From Bacteroidales bacterium (GTDB taxonomy: Bacteria; Bacteroidota; Bacteroidia; Bacteroidales; VadinHA17): DNA of 11,086 nucleotides. Both the position numbers and the translations under genes were made by a program. The notes below the pieces were generated by a model that was not told the DNA's origin, made no database searches, and saw only the letters and a list, made by a program, of their open reading frames with translations. The stretch's first letter is position 1, and each line of letters begins with the position of its first letter. The stretch is from the NCBI GenBank assembly GCA_025455505.1, contig JALOMK010000059.1:1-11086 (forward strand), given 5' to 3'. Shown here piece by piece: positions 1 through 8,000 of the stretch.

Positions 1-41
1 ACGGGAGTTGCAATGAAAACGGTTTCGTACTGGTTCAACAT
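1..41 (-). CDS. rpsF: 30S ribosomal protein S6, N-terminal fragment cut by the window edge
   Basis: Reading leftwards from the ATG at 41-39 gives MLNQYETVFIATPV before the window ends. The segment NQYETVFIxTPV is the first beta strand of ribosomal protein S6, a small-subunit protein that binds 16S rRNA together with S18. Only 14 codons are visible, so the call rests on this short but highly characteristic N-terminus and on the strong Bacteroidota promoter about 40 bp upstream. In this phylum rpsF usually leads an rpsF-rpsR-rplI operon, which would lie off the left edge; that part is inference. The gene is divergent from dnaX. Confidence 0.85.
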   Translation of the reverse strand, partial: MLNQYETVFIATP

Positions 42-81
42 AATGATTACTTAATTTAATTGGTTAAATGTTTTCGGACCG

Positions 82-111
82 CAAAGGTACAATTATTTTG
101 TTTTTAACAAA
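82..111 (-). promoter_or_regulatory. Bacteroidota-type promoter for rpsF
   Basis: On the minus strand a -33 box TTTG (111-108) is followed after 18 nt by TACCTTTG (89-82), a full match to the Bacteroidota -7 consensus TAnnTTTG with the usual spacing. Transcription would start near position 76, giving a leader of about 35 nt before the rpsF ATG. This is the best-formed promoter in the window, as expected for a ribosomal protein operon. Confidence 0.8.
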
Positions 112-138
112 ACTTATAGTGTAAAATTCCTTGTTGCA

Positions 139-163
139 GGCAGGCTTTCTGCCGGTCTTTTTT
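139..163 (+). terminator. Terminator-like hairpin with T-run between divergent promoters
   Basis: GGCAG (139-143) and CTGCC (149-153) pair around a GCTTT loop; after a short GGTC spacer come six T residues (158-163). It has the form of a weak rho-independent terminator for plus-strand transcription, but no plus-strand gene is visible upstream and it precedes the predicted dnaX start site. It might block stray transcription from the rpsF side. The stem is only 5 bp, so the call is tentative. Confidence 0.3.
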
Positions 164-182
164 GATATTTTTCAACATCCTG

Positions 183-200
183 AAGCCTTTTTGGCTTTTT
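183..200 (+). repeat. Short inverted repeat with T-tract upstream of the dnaX promoter
   Basis: AAGCC (183-187) and GGCTT (193-197) flank a TTTTT loop and are followed by more T residues to 200. It is the second terminator-like element in tandem with the one at 139-163, and it lies just upstream of the dnaX -7 element. It could equally be chance in T-rich promoter DNA. Confidence 0.25.
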
Positions 201-203
201 GAC

Positions 204-211
204 TATATTTG
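204..211 (+). promoter_or_regulatory. Candidate -7 element (TATATTTG) for dnaX
   Basis: TATATTTG matches the Bacteroidota TAnnTTTG consensus, 38 bp before the dnaX ATG. This implies a start near 217 and a leader of roughly 33 nt. No clear TTTG -33 box sits at the right distance, which is common in the phylum. Confidence 0.55.
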
Positions 212-231
212 TAGCTCTTCCGTAAAACGGG

Positions 232-246
232 AGGAATTCAATTCCT
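232..246 (+). promoter_or_regulatory. Leader hairpin overlapping an SD-like sequence before dnaX
   Basis: AGGAAT (232-237) and ATTCCT (241-246) form a perfect 6-bp inverted repeat with a 3-nt loop, ending 3 nt before the dnaX ATG. The 5' arm overlaps the only Shine-Dalgarno-like string nearby, GGGAGG (229-234), which is 15 nt from the ATG and so rather distant. If formed, the hairpin would sit in the ribosome loading zone. Its stability is low (4 A-T and 2 G-C pairs). Confidence 0.3.
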
Positions 247-249
247 TAT

Positions 250-1947
250 ATGGATAACTTCATTGTATCAGCCCGCAAGTACCGCCCTGCCAGCTTCGAC
301 ATGGTAGTTGGACAGGATACAATCACTGCCACTCTCAAAAGTGCAATAAAGAACAGGCATCTTGCCCAGGCCTATCTGTTCTGCGGGCCGAGAGGAGTAG
401 GCAAGACAACCTGCGCCAGGATCTTTGCCAAAACAATCAATTGCACCGACCTTTCACCTGATGCTGAAGCGTGTGACAAGTGCGAATCCTGTGTGTCGTT
501 CAATACTCTCAGGTCATTCAACATACATGAGCTGGATGCTGCCTCCAACAACAAGGTTGAGGATATCCGGAGCCTGAACGACCAGGTCAGGATTCCCCCG
601 CAGATAGGAAAATACAGCATTTATATAATCGACGAGGTCCATATGCTGTCTTCCTCGGCATTCAATGCCTTCCTGAAGACTCTTGAAGAACCTCCGGCCC
701 ATGCCATATTCATACTTGCAACGACTGAAAAGCACAAGATAATTCCAACTATCCTTTCACGCTGTCAGATCTTTGACTTCAACAGGATAAGGACTGACGA
801 TATTGTGAAACGCCTTGCCTATGTAGCAGTGAAGGAAGGTATTGCCTACGAGGAAGAAGCCCTGCATATAATAAGCCAGAAGGCTGACGGCGCCCTTCGC
901 GACGCACTTTCAATATTTGACCAGATCGTAAGCCTCTGCGGCAGGAATATTACTTACAGGGATGTGATACTGAACCTGAATGTGCTCGATTACGAATACT
1001 ACTTCAGGGCAATAGACGGGGCCCTTGCCGGCAAACTTCCCCAGGTGCTCAACATCTTTGATGAAATTCTCGGCAAGGGTTTCGACGGCTACAATTTCAT
1101 TGCAGGTATTAACAGCCACCTTCGCGATATACTTGTTTGCAGGGACCAGGCTACTGTGAAGCTTATCGAAGCGGCGCCTTCTGTCAGGCAGCGATATGCC
1201 GAGCAGGCTGCCAGATGCCCTGAAGACTTTCTATTAAAGGCGCTTGACGCCGGCTCATCATGCGAACTGAATTACAAGAGTGCAAAGAACCAGCGCCTGC
1301 ATGTTGAACTTGCCCTCATTAAGATGAGCAGGATAAACGGGACCGCGGCTGAAGCAGCTGAAGCGGTTGAAAAAAAAAAGCCTGAACCGCTAGAGGAGGA
1401 AAAGCCTGAGCCCCCGAAAAGAATAAGCCAGGTTGATATTAACATGCCTGACCATATGCCGGTTATTGAAACACAGGCAAAATCATATTCCATCAGGGGA
1501 TTGCTTACAGACGAAAAACAAGCTGTTTCTGAAGATAAGCCTCTGCAGGAGGAACAGGTGGCAAGCCCGGGATCAATTCTTCCTCCCTTTGCTCCCGAAG
1601 TGCTTGAAGCAGCATGGGAGGATTTCACTGAAACACTTACTGAGGAGGGTCCGAGGATTATCAGCATGTTCAAAACAACAAGGCCTGAGTATGCTTCCGA
1701 TAGCCTTATAAGGATTCACCTGGCCAACGCTGCACAGAAGGATACATTCGTGCTTAATTACAGGCAAAGGTTTATGAATTTCCTCGAAAGCAGGTTCAGC
1801 ATGCCCGACTATGATGTAGAGACTACCGTTGACCAGGCAGAAGCTTCGGAAATGATATACAGCGACGAACAGAAGTACAATTACCTTTTTAACAAGTACC
1901 CGATTCTGAAGGAACTTAAAAGATCTCTCAACCTTGATCTTTCATAG
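250..1947 (+). CDS. dnaX: DNA polymerase III subunit tau/gamma (clamp-loader ATPase)
   Basis: This is the ATPase subunit of the replicative clamp loader, which opens the beta clamp and loads it on primed DNA; the long tau form also tethers polymerase and helicase in E. coli. Visible in order: Walker A GPRGVGKT (residues 46-53); a zinc module with Cys65, Cys75, Cys78 and Cys81; Walker B IIDEVH with D128 and E129; LEEPPAH (145-151); sensor 1 ATTE (157-160); and the SRC arginine-finger motif (170-172). Domain III ends near residue 362. A Lys/Glu/Pro-rich linker follows, then a divergent tail (about 455-565) matching the usual place of the tau-specific region. The 565 residues are normal for the phylum. 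The linker begins at an A10-G run (codons 374-377) that probably makes a short gamma form; see the separate entry. The ATG at 250 is the natural start, giving the expected SARKYRPxxF N-terminus, and follows a TATATTTG element. The gap to ferritin is 85 bp. Confidence 0.97.
   Translation: MDNFIVSARKYRPASFDMVVGQDTITATLKSAIKNRHLAQAYLFCGPRGVGKTTCARIFAKTINCTDLSPDAEACDKCESCVSFNTLRSFNIHELDAASNNKVEDIRSLNDQVRIPPQIGKYSIYIIDEVHMLSSSAFNAFLKTLEEPPAHAIFILATTEKHKIIPTILSRCQIFDFNRIRTDDIVKRLAYVAVKEGIAYEEEALHIISQKADGALRDALSIFDQIVSLCGRNITYRDVILNLNVLDYEYYFRAIDGALAGKLPQVLNIFDEILGKGFDGYNFIAGINSHLRDILVCRDQATVKLIEAAPSVRQRYAEQAARCPEDFLLKALDAGSSCELNYKSAKNQRLHVELALIKMSRINGTAAEAAEAVEKKKPEPLEEEKPEPPKRISQVDINMPDHMPVIETQAKSYSIRGLLTDEKQAVSEDKPLQEEQVASPGSILPPFAPEVLEAAWEDFTETLTEEGPRIISMFKTTRPEYASDSLIRIHLANAAQKDTFVLNYRQRFMNFLESRFSMPDYDVETTVDQAEASEMIYSDEQKYNYLFNKYPILKELKRSLNLDLS
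1362..1391 (+). promoter_or_regulatory. dnaX: Candidate programmed frameshift/transcriptional slippage site in dnaX
   Basis: Ten A residues and a G (1370-1380) are read as GAA AAA AAA AAG in frame. A -1 ribosomal shift, or an RNA with one extra A, gives GCC TGA next (stop 1383-1385) and a 378-residue product. Loss of one A (or +1) gives AGC CTG AAC CGC TAG (stop 1391-1393) and about 380 residues. Both would keep the ATPase, zinc module and domain III and drop the tau tail. A perfect 7-bp inverted repeat, AGCGGTT (1362-1368) and AACCGCT (1385-1391), brackets the run. Escherichia coli makes gamma by -1 frameshifting at A AAA AAG, and Thermus thermophilus by RNA polymerase slippage on a poly-A run in the same gene. 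Function here is inferred from position and frames. Confidence 0.7.
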
Positions 1948-1948
1948 A

Positions 1949-1982
1949 TTTACAAATCATATTTCAATATATCCTATCTTTG
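1949..1982 (+). promoter_or_regulatory. Candidate Bacteroidota promoter for ferritin
   Basis: TATCTTTG (1975-1982) is a full match to TAnnTTTG and lies just after the dnaX stop. A weak -33 partner, TTTA (1949-1952), stands 22 nt upstream. Transcription would begin near 1988 with an AT-rich leader of about 45 nt. No obvious SD sequence is present before the ATG and I see no convincing Fur or other iron-regulator operator. Confidence 0.6.
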
Positions 1983-2032
1983 AACAAAACAAAACACAGA
2001 TCGTTTAAACAGAATAATAATTATTTAAAGCT

Positions 2033-2545
2033 ATGTTGAATAAGAAAATAGAAGACATCTGCAACAGGCAGATAGAAAGGGAAGGTTACTCGTCTAATCT
2101 TTACCTTGCAATGGCATCATGGGCAGAGACCTCAGGATACGGAGGCATAGCAGGCTGGCTGTATGCTCAGGCCGAGGAGGAAAGGGTGCACATGCTGAAA
2201 TTCTTCAGGTATTTGAATGAAAGAGGCGGAAAAGCAATTATGCCCGCCCTTAAGAAACCTGCTTCCGATTATAAGAGCGTTGAGCAGGTATTCGAAGAAG
2301 TGCTGAAGCACGAGCAGTTCATAACCGGAAGTATAAACGAAATTGTAGCACTCGCTCTCCAGGAGAAGGATTATAATACACACAACTTCCTGCAGTGGTT
2401 TGTTACTGAGCAGGATGAGGAGGAAGCCTCTGTAAGGAACATAATAGATAAGCTTCGGCTTGTTGGAAAGAACAATATGTATATTTTCGACAGGGACATT
2501 GAGAGCCTCAGGAAAAAGGGTACTGCGGACCAGTCTGCCACATGA
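2033..2545 (+). CDS. ftnA: Ferritin (non-heme, FtnA type)
   Basis: This four-helix-bundle iron-storage protein oxidises Fe(II) and mineralises it inside a 24-subunit cytoplasmic shell. Residues align without gaps to the known Escherichia coli FtnA metal sites: E17, Y24, E50 and H53 (site A), E94, E126-Q127 and E130 (sites B/C), with E49 and E129 also kept, so the ferroxidase centre looks intact. The motif QWFVTEQDEEE (121-131) is typical of bacterial ferritins. There is no heme-binding Met as in bacterioferritin, though that is hard to judge by eye. At 170 residues it is full length. The start is the first ATG after the TATCTTTG promoter. Its last codons overlap the next gene by 4 bp, so the two are probably co-transcribed and coupled. 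It also has the anti-oxidative role usual for ferritins in this phylum (family knowledge). Confidence 0.95.
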   Translation: MLNKKIEDICNRQIEREGYSSNLYLAMASWAETSGYGGIAGWLYAQAEEERVHMLKFFRYLNERGGKAIMPALKKPASDYKSVEQVFEEVLKHEQFITGSINEIVALALQEKDYNTHNFLQWFVTEQDEEEASVRNIIDKLRLVGKNNMYIFDRDIESLRKKGTADQSAT

Positions 2546-5001
2546 GAAAACTTTTCCTTGCCCTTGCCTTAATCCTGTTTCCGGCGCATGTCAGCCTTAT
2601 CAGCGCACAGAAGATAATCAAAAATTCTTCTGTGACAGGGGTGTCCCTTGCCGGGAAAAAAGTTAACAGGATTTACATACCCCCTCGTGATATTTCTGCA
2701 CGAAAGGGTGTTGCAGCAAAGGGCGGAAACATAGATGTCAATTATGTTGGCTTCACCTCACAGGCAAGAGCAGCCACTGAATACGCTGTGTCAATTCTTG
2801 AGGGCATCCTGCCTGCAGGCACAAGGATTACAATAGATGCAAGCTGGGCAAGGATTTCAACAGAAGGTGTACTGGGAAGCACAGGCATTACGGGCTATGT
2901 GGCAGGATGGAGTATAGATGCCCTCGATCCGATGGCAGTTTATCCGCTCAGCATTGCAGAGAAAATTGCCGGCGAAAGCCTGAATCCCGATTCTGAGGGA
3001 GATGTCCGCCTTACCCTGAACAGCGCCATTGACTGGTATTTTGGCACCGACGGGAATACTCCCACAAGTAAATATGATCTCGTTACTGTAGTCCTTCATG
3101 AGCTTATTCATGGCCTCGGATTCTTCAATTCAATGAACATAAGCGGAACGCTGGGGTCCTATGGGTTCAGCGGTGTCCCGTTTGTATTCGACACCTTTGT
3201 CGAAAACCTGAACGGAGACAGGCTTACCGATACTGCAAAATTCAGGAACAATTCAAGCGCTCTCGTTTCACAGATAACCGGGGGAAGACTCTTTTTCGAC
3301 GGACCTGTTCTAAGTAAATATACATCGGGAGGCAGGGCAAGGCTTTACGCACCTTCTTCATGGAGCCCCGGTTCGAGTGTGTCGCACCTGGATGAGGATC
3401 AGACACTCAAGCTTGATGCCCTCATGACTCCCTTCATCGATTACGGCGAAGCAATTCATGATCCGGGCAGCATCACCGAGGCAATATTGGGCGACCTGGG
3501 CTGGATCGACACAAGGATAACACATAAACCCTTGAGAGACACTGAAGAAAATCTGACACAGGTCGATCTCTCTGTCAGCATCCGGTCAGATACATCATAT
3601 AACAGGAACGAGGTTGCAATTGTCTATTCATTTGACAATTTCAAAACGGAAAAGAGAAGCTTTATGCTTCCGGGCGCATCAGCAGGTTCATTCAGAACTA
3701 CAATCCAGCTGCCTGCCTATAACACCGGTTTGGAGTATTACTTCGCAGTTAATGATTATTTCGGGAGAACATACAGGCTTCCGGCATTATACAATATAGT
3801 CAGATTCAGCTTCTTCGTAGGAACTGATACAGTGAAGCCACTCATAGGGCACAGCCCGGGAGAGTATCTTCTTGAGACTGTTGATTCAGTTATGCTCGAA
3901 GCATCAGTCTTTGATAACATAGGTATTGACACTGTTTATGCAGAATATATGATCAATACCGGTTCTGCACGCTATGCCGGGTTCAGACGAATTTCAGGGG
4001 CCGCCTTCTCAGCCTCTTTCAATGTAAAGAGCCTTGCCCTTAAAGGTGGCGATTCGCTGCGATACAGGATAGTGGCAATAGATTCTTCCCTGGCAGGGAA
4101 TGTGGCAACATTCCCTTCGGCTGGATACGTATCGCTCGATATCGAGGAAATCAGGGACCCTGTTGAGAGCTATGCGACGAACTTTTCAGCTGCTGAGCAG
4201 GATTTCTTCAACTCCGGATTCTCAATGACCGTGCCAAAGGACTTCACTTCAAAGGCCCTTCATACAGTTCATCCCTACGCAAGTCCCGAAGATAATGATG
4301 AAAGTATCAACTATGTTTCCCTTCTCCGGTATCCTGTCCTATTCGGCGAATCCGGCCTTCTTTTCAGGTTCAGGGAGATTGTTCTCGTGGAACCGGGAGA
4401 AGACGGTTACCAGTTCGGTACAGAGGAGTTCTATGACTATGTAGTGATTGAAGGTTCAAAGGATTTCGGAAAGACGTGGACAGCCTTCATAGATGGCTAT
4501 GACTCGCGAATTGATCCCCTGTGGGAATCGCTGTACAATAATTCAATCGACGGAAACAATTCATCTTTTGTTCCGACAGAATCCCAGCTTAAGGATCGCA
4601 ACTTCTATGTTGCCCCTTCATCTGTTTTTGCTTCAGGCGATACACTGCTTATCAGGTTCAGGCTTTTCTCCGATCCCTTTGCCAACGGATGGGGTTGGGT
4701 TATCGAGGACCTGAAGATCAATCCGCTTATTGATTCTTCGGAAGAGCTTACGCGAGGAACGTTTGCAGTCTTCCCAAATCCCGGAAAAGGTTTAATAAAC
4801 ATCAGGATTGATGATTCAAACGTATCCAGGCCATGGAAGTATGCAGTGATCAGCAGTACAGGGATCACACTAAGGACAGGCTCAATAGCAGGGGAGAGTG
4901 AATCGCAGATTGATATCTCGGGCTTACCCGACGGCCTTTACTTCATTACTCTTACCGACGGCTTCTCATACAGGAGCGCACGCTACAGCCTTATCCGCTG
5001 A
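2542..5001 (+). CDS. Secreted HExxH metalloprotease-like protein with T9SS type A sorting domain
   Basis: An 819-residue exported protein whose exact function I do not recognise. A signal peptide (about 1-22) ends LISA, with Gln23 as the likely mature N-terminus. A metalloprotease-like domain spans about 65-322: HELIHGLGF (186-194) has the zinc-binding HExxH pattern and following Gly. A later SHLDED (281-286) and LMTPF (294-298), then GDLGW (317-321), resemble the SHxD...LMxP block of putative gluzincin/metzincin-like exported proteases. Residue 196, where metzincins keep a third ligand, is Asn; His282 is a possible substitute ligand (inference). Next come two beta-rich, Fn3/Ig-like segments (about 335-430 and 435-535) and a jelly-roll-like region ending in GWGWVIEDLKI (716-726), as seen near secreted proteases. 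The last 79 residues (741-819), starting FAVFPNPGKG and containing GLPDGLYFITL, are a type A T9SS sorting domain. It should cross the inner membrane by Sec and reach the surface or medium through T9SS. The ATG lies inside the ferritin stop (ATGA). Confidence 0.85.
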   Translation: MRKLFLALALILFPAHVSLISAQKIIKNSSVTGVSLAGKKVNRIYIPPRDISARKGVAAKGGNIDVNYVGFTSQARAATEYAVSILEGILPAGTRITIDASWARISTEGVLGSTGITGYVAGWSIDALDPMAVYPLSIAEKIAGESLNPDSEGDVRLTLNSAIDWYFGTDGNTPTSKYDLVTVVLHELIHGLGFFNSMNISGTLGSYGFSGVPFVFDTFVENLNGDRLTDTAKFRNNSSALVSQITGGRLFFDGPVLSKYTSGGRARLYAPSSWSPGSSVSHLDEDQTLKLDALMTPFIDYGEAIHDPGSITEAILGDLGWIDTRITHKPLRDTEENLTQVDLSVSIRSDTSYNRNEVAIVYSFDNFKTEKRSFMLPGASAGSFRTTIQLPAYNTGLEYYFAVNDYFGRTYRLPALYNIVRFSFFVGTDTVKPLIGHSPGEYLLETVDSVMLEASVFDNIGIDTVYAEYMINTGSARYAGFRRISGAAFSASFNVKSLALKGGDSLRYRIVAIDSSLAGNVATFPSAGYVSLDIEEIRDPVESYATNFSAAEQDFFNSGFSMTVPKDFTSKALHTVHPYASPEDNDESINYVSLLRYPVLFGESGLLFRFREIVLVEPGEDGYQFGTEEFYDYVVIEGSKDFGKTWTAFIDGYDSRIDPLWESLYNNSIDGNNSSFVPTESQLKDRNFYVAPSSVFASGDTLLIRFRLFSDPFANGWGWVIEDLKINPLIDSSEELTRGTFAVFPNPGKGLINIRIDDSNVSRPWKYAVISSTGITLRTGSIAGESESQIDISGLPDGLYFITLTDGFSYRSARYSLIR

Positions 5002-5002
5002 A

Positions 5003-5024
5003 ATGTCACCCCGTAAATTGACAT
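5003..5024. repeat. Inverted repeat just after the protease-like gene
   Basis: ATGTCA (5003-5008) and TGACAT (5019-5024) form a perfect 6-bp inverted repeat with a 10-nt spacer, one base after the stop codon. No T-run follows, so it is not a standard rho-independent terminator. It could be a weak RNA hairpin protecting the 3' end or an operator about 30 bp upstream of the secA -7 element. Confidence 0.3.
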
Positions 5025-5055
5025 GGCCTGCCTCCTTCATTTGATAAAATATAGC

Positions 5056-5063
5056 TAATTTTG
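5056..5063 (+). promoter_or_regulatory. Candidate -7 element (TAATTTTG) for secA
   Basis: TAATTTTG matches TAnnTTTG and lies 34 bp before the secA ATG, implying a start near 5069 and an AT-rich leader of about 29 nt with no SD sequence. A TTTG at 5040-5043 is only 12 nt upstream, too close for a standard -33 box. Confidence 0.5.
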
Positions 5064-5097
5064 CAAAAGTTTTTAAATACAGAGAAATATATCTGAT

Positions 5098-8000
5098 ATG
5101 AGCATTATTAACAGTGTACTGGGTCTCTTCCTTGGAAATAAATACGAACGCGACATGAAGGAGATAGCTCCTTATGTTGAGAAAGTTCGCGCTGAATATA
5201 GCAGGCTAAGCAACTTTACAAACGATGAACTCAGGAATGCCAGCGAGGAAATAAGGAACAACATACGCGGAAGTGTCAGCAAGGAAGAAGATGAAATTCT
5301 GCAGCTTAGGGAAAATGCTGAAAAAGAGGAAGATGTAAACAGGAAAGAGGAAATTTACAACTCTATTGACAAGATTGAAAAAACAATAAACGAGAAGCTT
5401 GAGGCTGCACTGGATGAAGCACTTCCGCTTGCCTTTGCAATAGTTAAGGAAACAGCAAGGCGTTTCAAGGAGAACAGCGAGGTTGAGGTAAGTGTACGGC
5501 AATACGACAGGGACCTTGCAGCCACCCGTGAAAGCATCACTATAAAGGGAAATAGGGCTGTATGGAGCAACAGGTGGATGGCAGGAGGGAACCAGATACT
5601 CTGGGACATGGTGCATTACGACGTTCAGCTTATCGGGGGCGTGGCCCTTCATAAAGGAAAAATTGCCGAAATGGGTACCGGCGAAGGAAAAACCGTTGTG
5701 GCCACTCTGCCTGTTTTTCTTAATGCCCTCGCCGGCCGTGGGGTGCACATAGTTACAGTCAATGACTACCTGTCGAAGCGCGACTCCGAGTGGATGGGAC
5801 CGATCTATGAGTTCCACGGACTCACGGTAGACTGCATAGATAAGCACCAGCCAAACTCTGTCGATCGCAGGAAAGCATACAATGCCGATATTACCTTCGG
5901 AACAAACAATGAATTCGGCTTTGACTACCTGAGGGACAACATGGCAATTAATCCTGAGGATCTCGTTCAGCGCAAGCACCATTATGCAATCGTCGATGAG
6001 GTCGACTCGGTGCTTATTGACGACGCCCGTACTCCGCTTATAATATCAGGGCCAACTGCCAAAAGCGATACCCAGCAGTTCGATGAACTCAAGCCTAAGG
6101 TAGATAAGCTTGTCAATGCCCAGAAGAAGCTTGTAACCCAGATTCTTGCTGATGCCAGGAAGCTTATTGCTGACAATAAGACAGATGAGGGCGGCCTGCT
6201 TCTGCTGAGAGCCTTCAAGGGTCTCCCAAAGAACAGCGCACTTATAAAATTCCTTAGTGAAGAAGGCAACAAGTCACTGCTGCTGAAGACAGAGAACTTC
6301 TACATGCAGAATAACAGCAAGGACATGCCAAAGGTGACGGATGAGCTATATTTCATAATTGACGAAAAGGCCAATTCGATAGAGCTCACTGAAAAAGGCA
6401 TCGACCTGATCTCAACTTCTGTTGAAGATGCAAGCTTCTTCATACTTCCCGATGTGGGTTCAAGGATAGCTGATATAGAAAAATCGCAGGCAAGCGATCG
6501 CGATAAACTGATTTCAAAGGATGAGCTTCTCCAGGATTATTCAGTGAAGTCGGAAAGAGTCCATACAATGACCCAGCTTCTCAAGGCATGGACTCTCTTC
6601 GATAAGGATATCGAATATATTGTTGTTGACAACAAGGTTAAGATAGTAGATGAACAGACAGGTCGTGTACTCGAAGGAAGGAGGTATTCCGACGGACTCC
6701 ACCAGGCAATAGAAGCCAAGGAGAACGTGAAGGTTGAGGCTGCCACTCAGACCTATGCCACAATTACACTGCAGAACTATTTCAGGATGTATCACAAGCT
6801 GGCCGGGATGACCGGAACGGCGGAGACAGAAGCATCTGAACTCTGGAATATTTATAAACTCGATGTTGTAGTAATTCCGACAAACAAACCTGTGATCCGC
6901 CTCGACAGGGAGGATCTTGTCTATAAAACAAAGAGAGAGAAATACAATGCAGTGATAGATGAAATCTCGGAAATGCACAGGCTGGGCCGGCCTGTGCTTG
7001 TCGGCACAACGTCGGTAGAGATTTCTGAGCTCCTCAGCAGGATGCTCAAGATGAAGGGATTGAAACACAATGTTCTTAATGCCAAGCTGCACCAGCGCGA
7101 AGCTGAAATTGTTGCCGAGGCAGGGAAAACAGGTACTATCACAATAGCAACAAACATGGCGGGAAGGGGAACCGACATAAAGCTTACAGATGATGTAAAG
7201 GCAGCAGGAGGTCTTGCAATCATCGGTACCGAGCGGCACGAATCACGGCGTGTCGACAGGCAGCTCAGGGGACGATCAGGCCGCCAGGGCGACCCCGGAT
7301 CCTCCCAGTTCTTCGTATCCCTCGAAGATGAACTTATGCGCCTTTTCGGATCTGAAAGGATCGCCGGGATTATGGATAAACTTGGCCTTAAGGACGGTGA
7401 AATGATCCAGCACCCGATGATCACGAAGTCGATTGAGCGTGCCCAGAAGAAAGTCGAAGAAAACAACTTCGGGATAAGGAAGAGGCTTCTTGAATATGAT
7501 GACGTGATGAACTCCCAGAGGGAGGTTATATATAAGAAGAGAAGACATGCCCTTCTCGGTGAGAGGCTGAGCGTCGACATAGCAAACATGATGTTCGATG
7601 TTACCGAGGGACTTGTTGAAAACTATCATAAAGACAATGACCTTGAAGGTTTCGACTTTGATCTCATTCGCTCATTTTCAATGGATAGCCCCGTCAGGGA
7701 ACAGGCATTCGCAAAACTCACGTCGGCTGAGGTGACTGATACAGTATACTCGAAGGTACTCGATACATATAAAAGAAAAGTTGAAACAATTTCCGCCCAG
7801 GCTTACCCTGTGCTGAAAGATGTGTACGAGCGGATGGCTCACGCTTATGAAAATGTTGTTGTCCCTATTTCAGATGGCAGCAAGGTCTTCCAGGTTGTTA
7901 CAAATCTTAAGGCAACCGCGGAATCGGAAGGCAGGGAACTTGCCAAATCATATGAGAAAACAGTCGTGCTTGCCACTATTGACGATGCGTGGAAGGAACA

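Noticed and set aside
1376..1409. Direct repeat AAAAGCCTGA at 1376-1385 and 1400-1409
   Set aside because: It reflects a repeated KPEP segment of the low-complexity DnaX linker and needs no separate explanation, though it may help the A-run vary in length.
1272..1673. 133-codon antisense open frame across the dnaX linker
   Set aside because: It is the reverse of the Glu/Lys/Pro-rich linker, giving a Ser/Phe-rich sequence; no supporting motifs.
5018..5043. TTG at 5018-5020 and TTTG at 5040-5043 as -33 boxes for secA
   Set aside because: Spacings to the -7 element are about 35 and 12 nt, outside the usual range of roughly 18-21.
5206..5982. 258-codon open frame antisense to secA
   Set aside because: It lies wholly inside secA, which has full motif support. 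The translation is Cys/Leu/Val-rich without recognisable domains, as expected for the reverse of a coding frame.
6541..7589. Two long antisense open frames (232 and 222 codons) inside secA
   Set aside because: Both overlap conserved SecA motifs, overlap each other, and show no family signature; treated as shadows.
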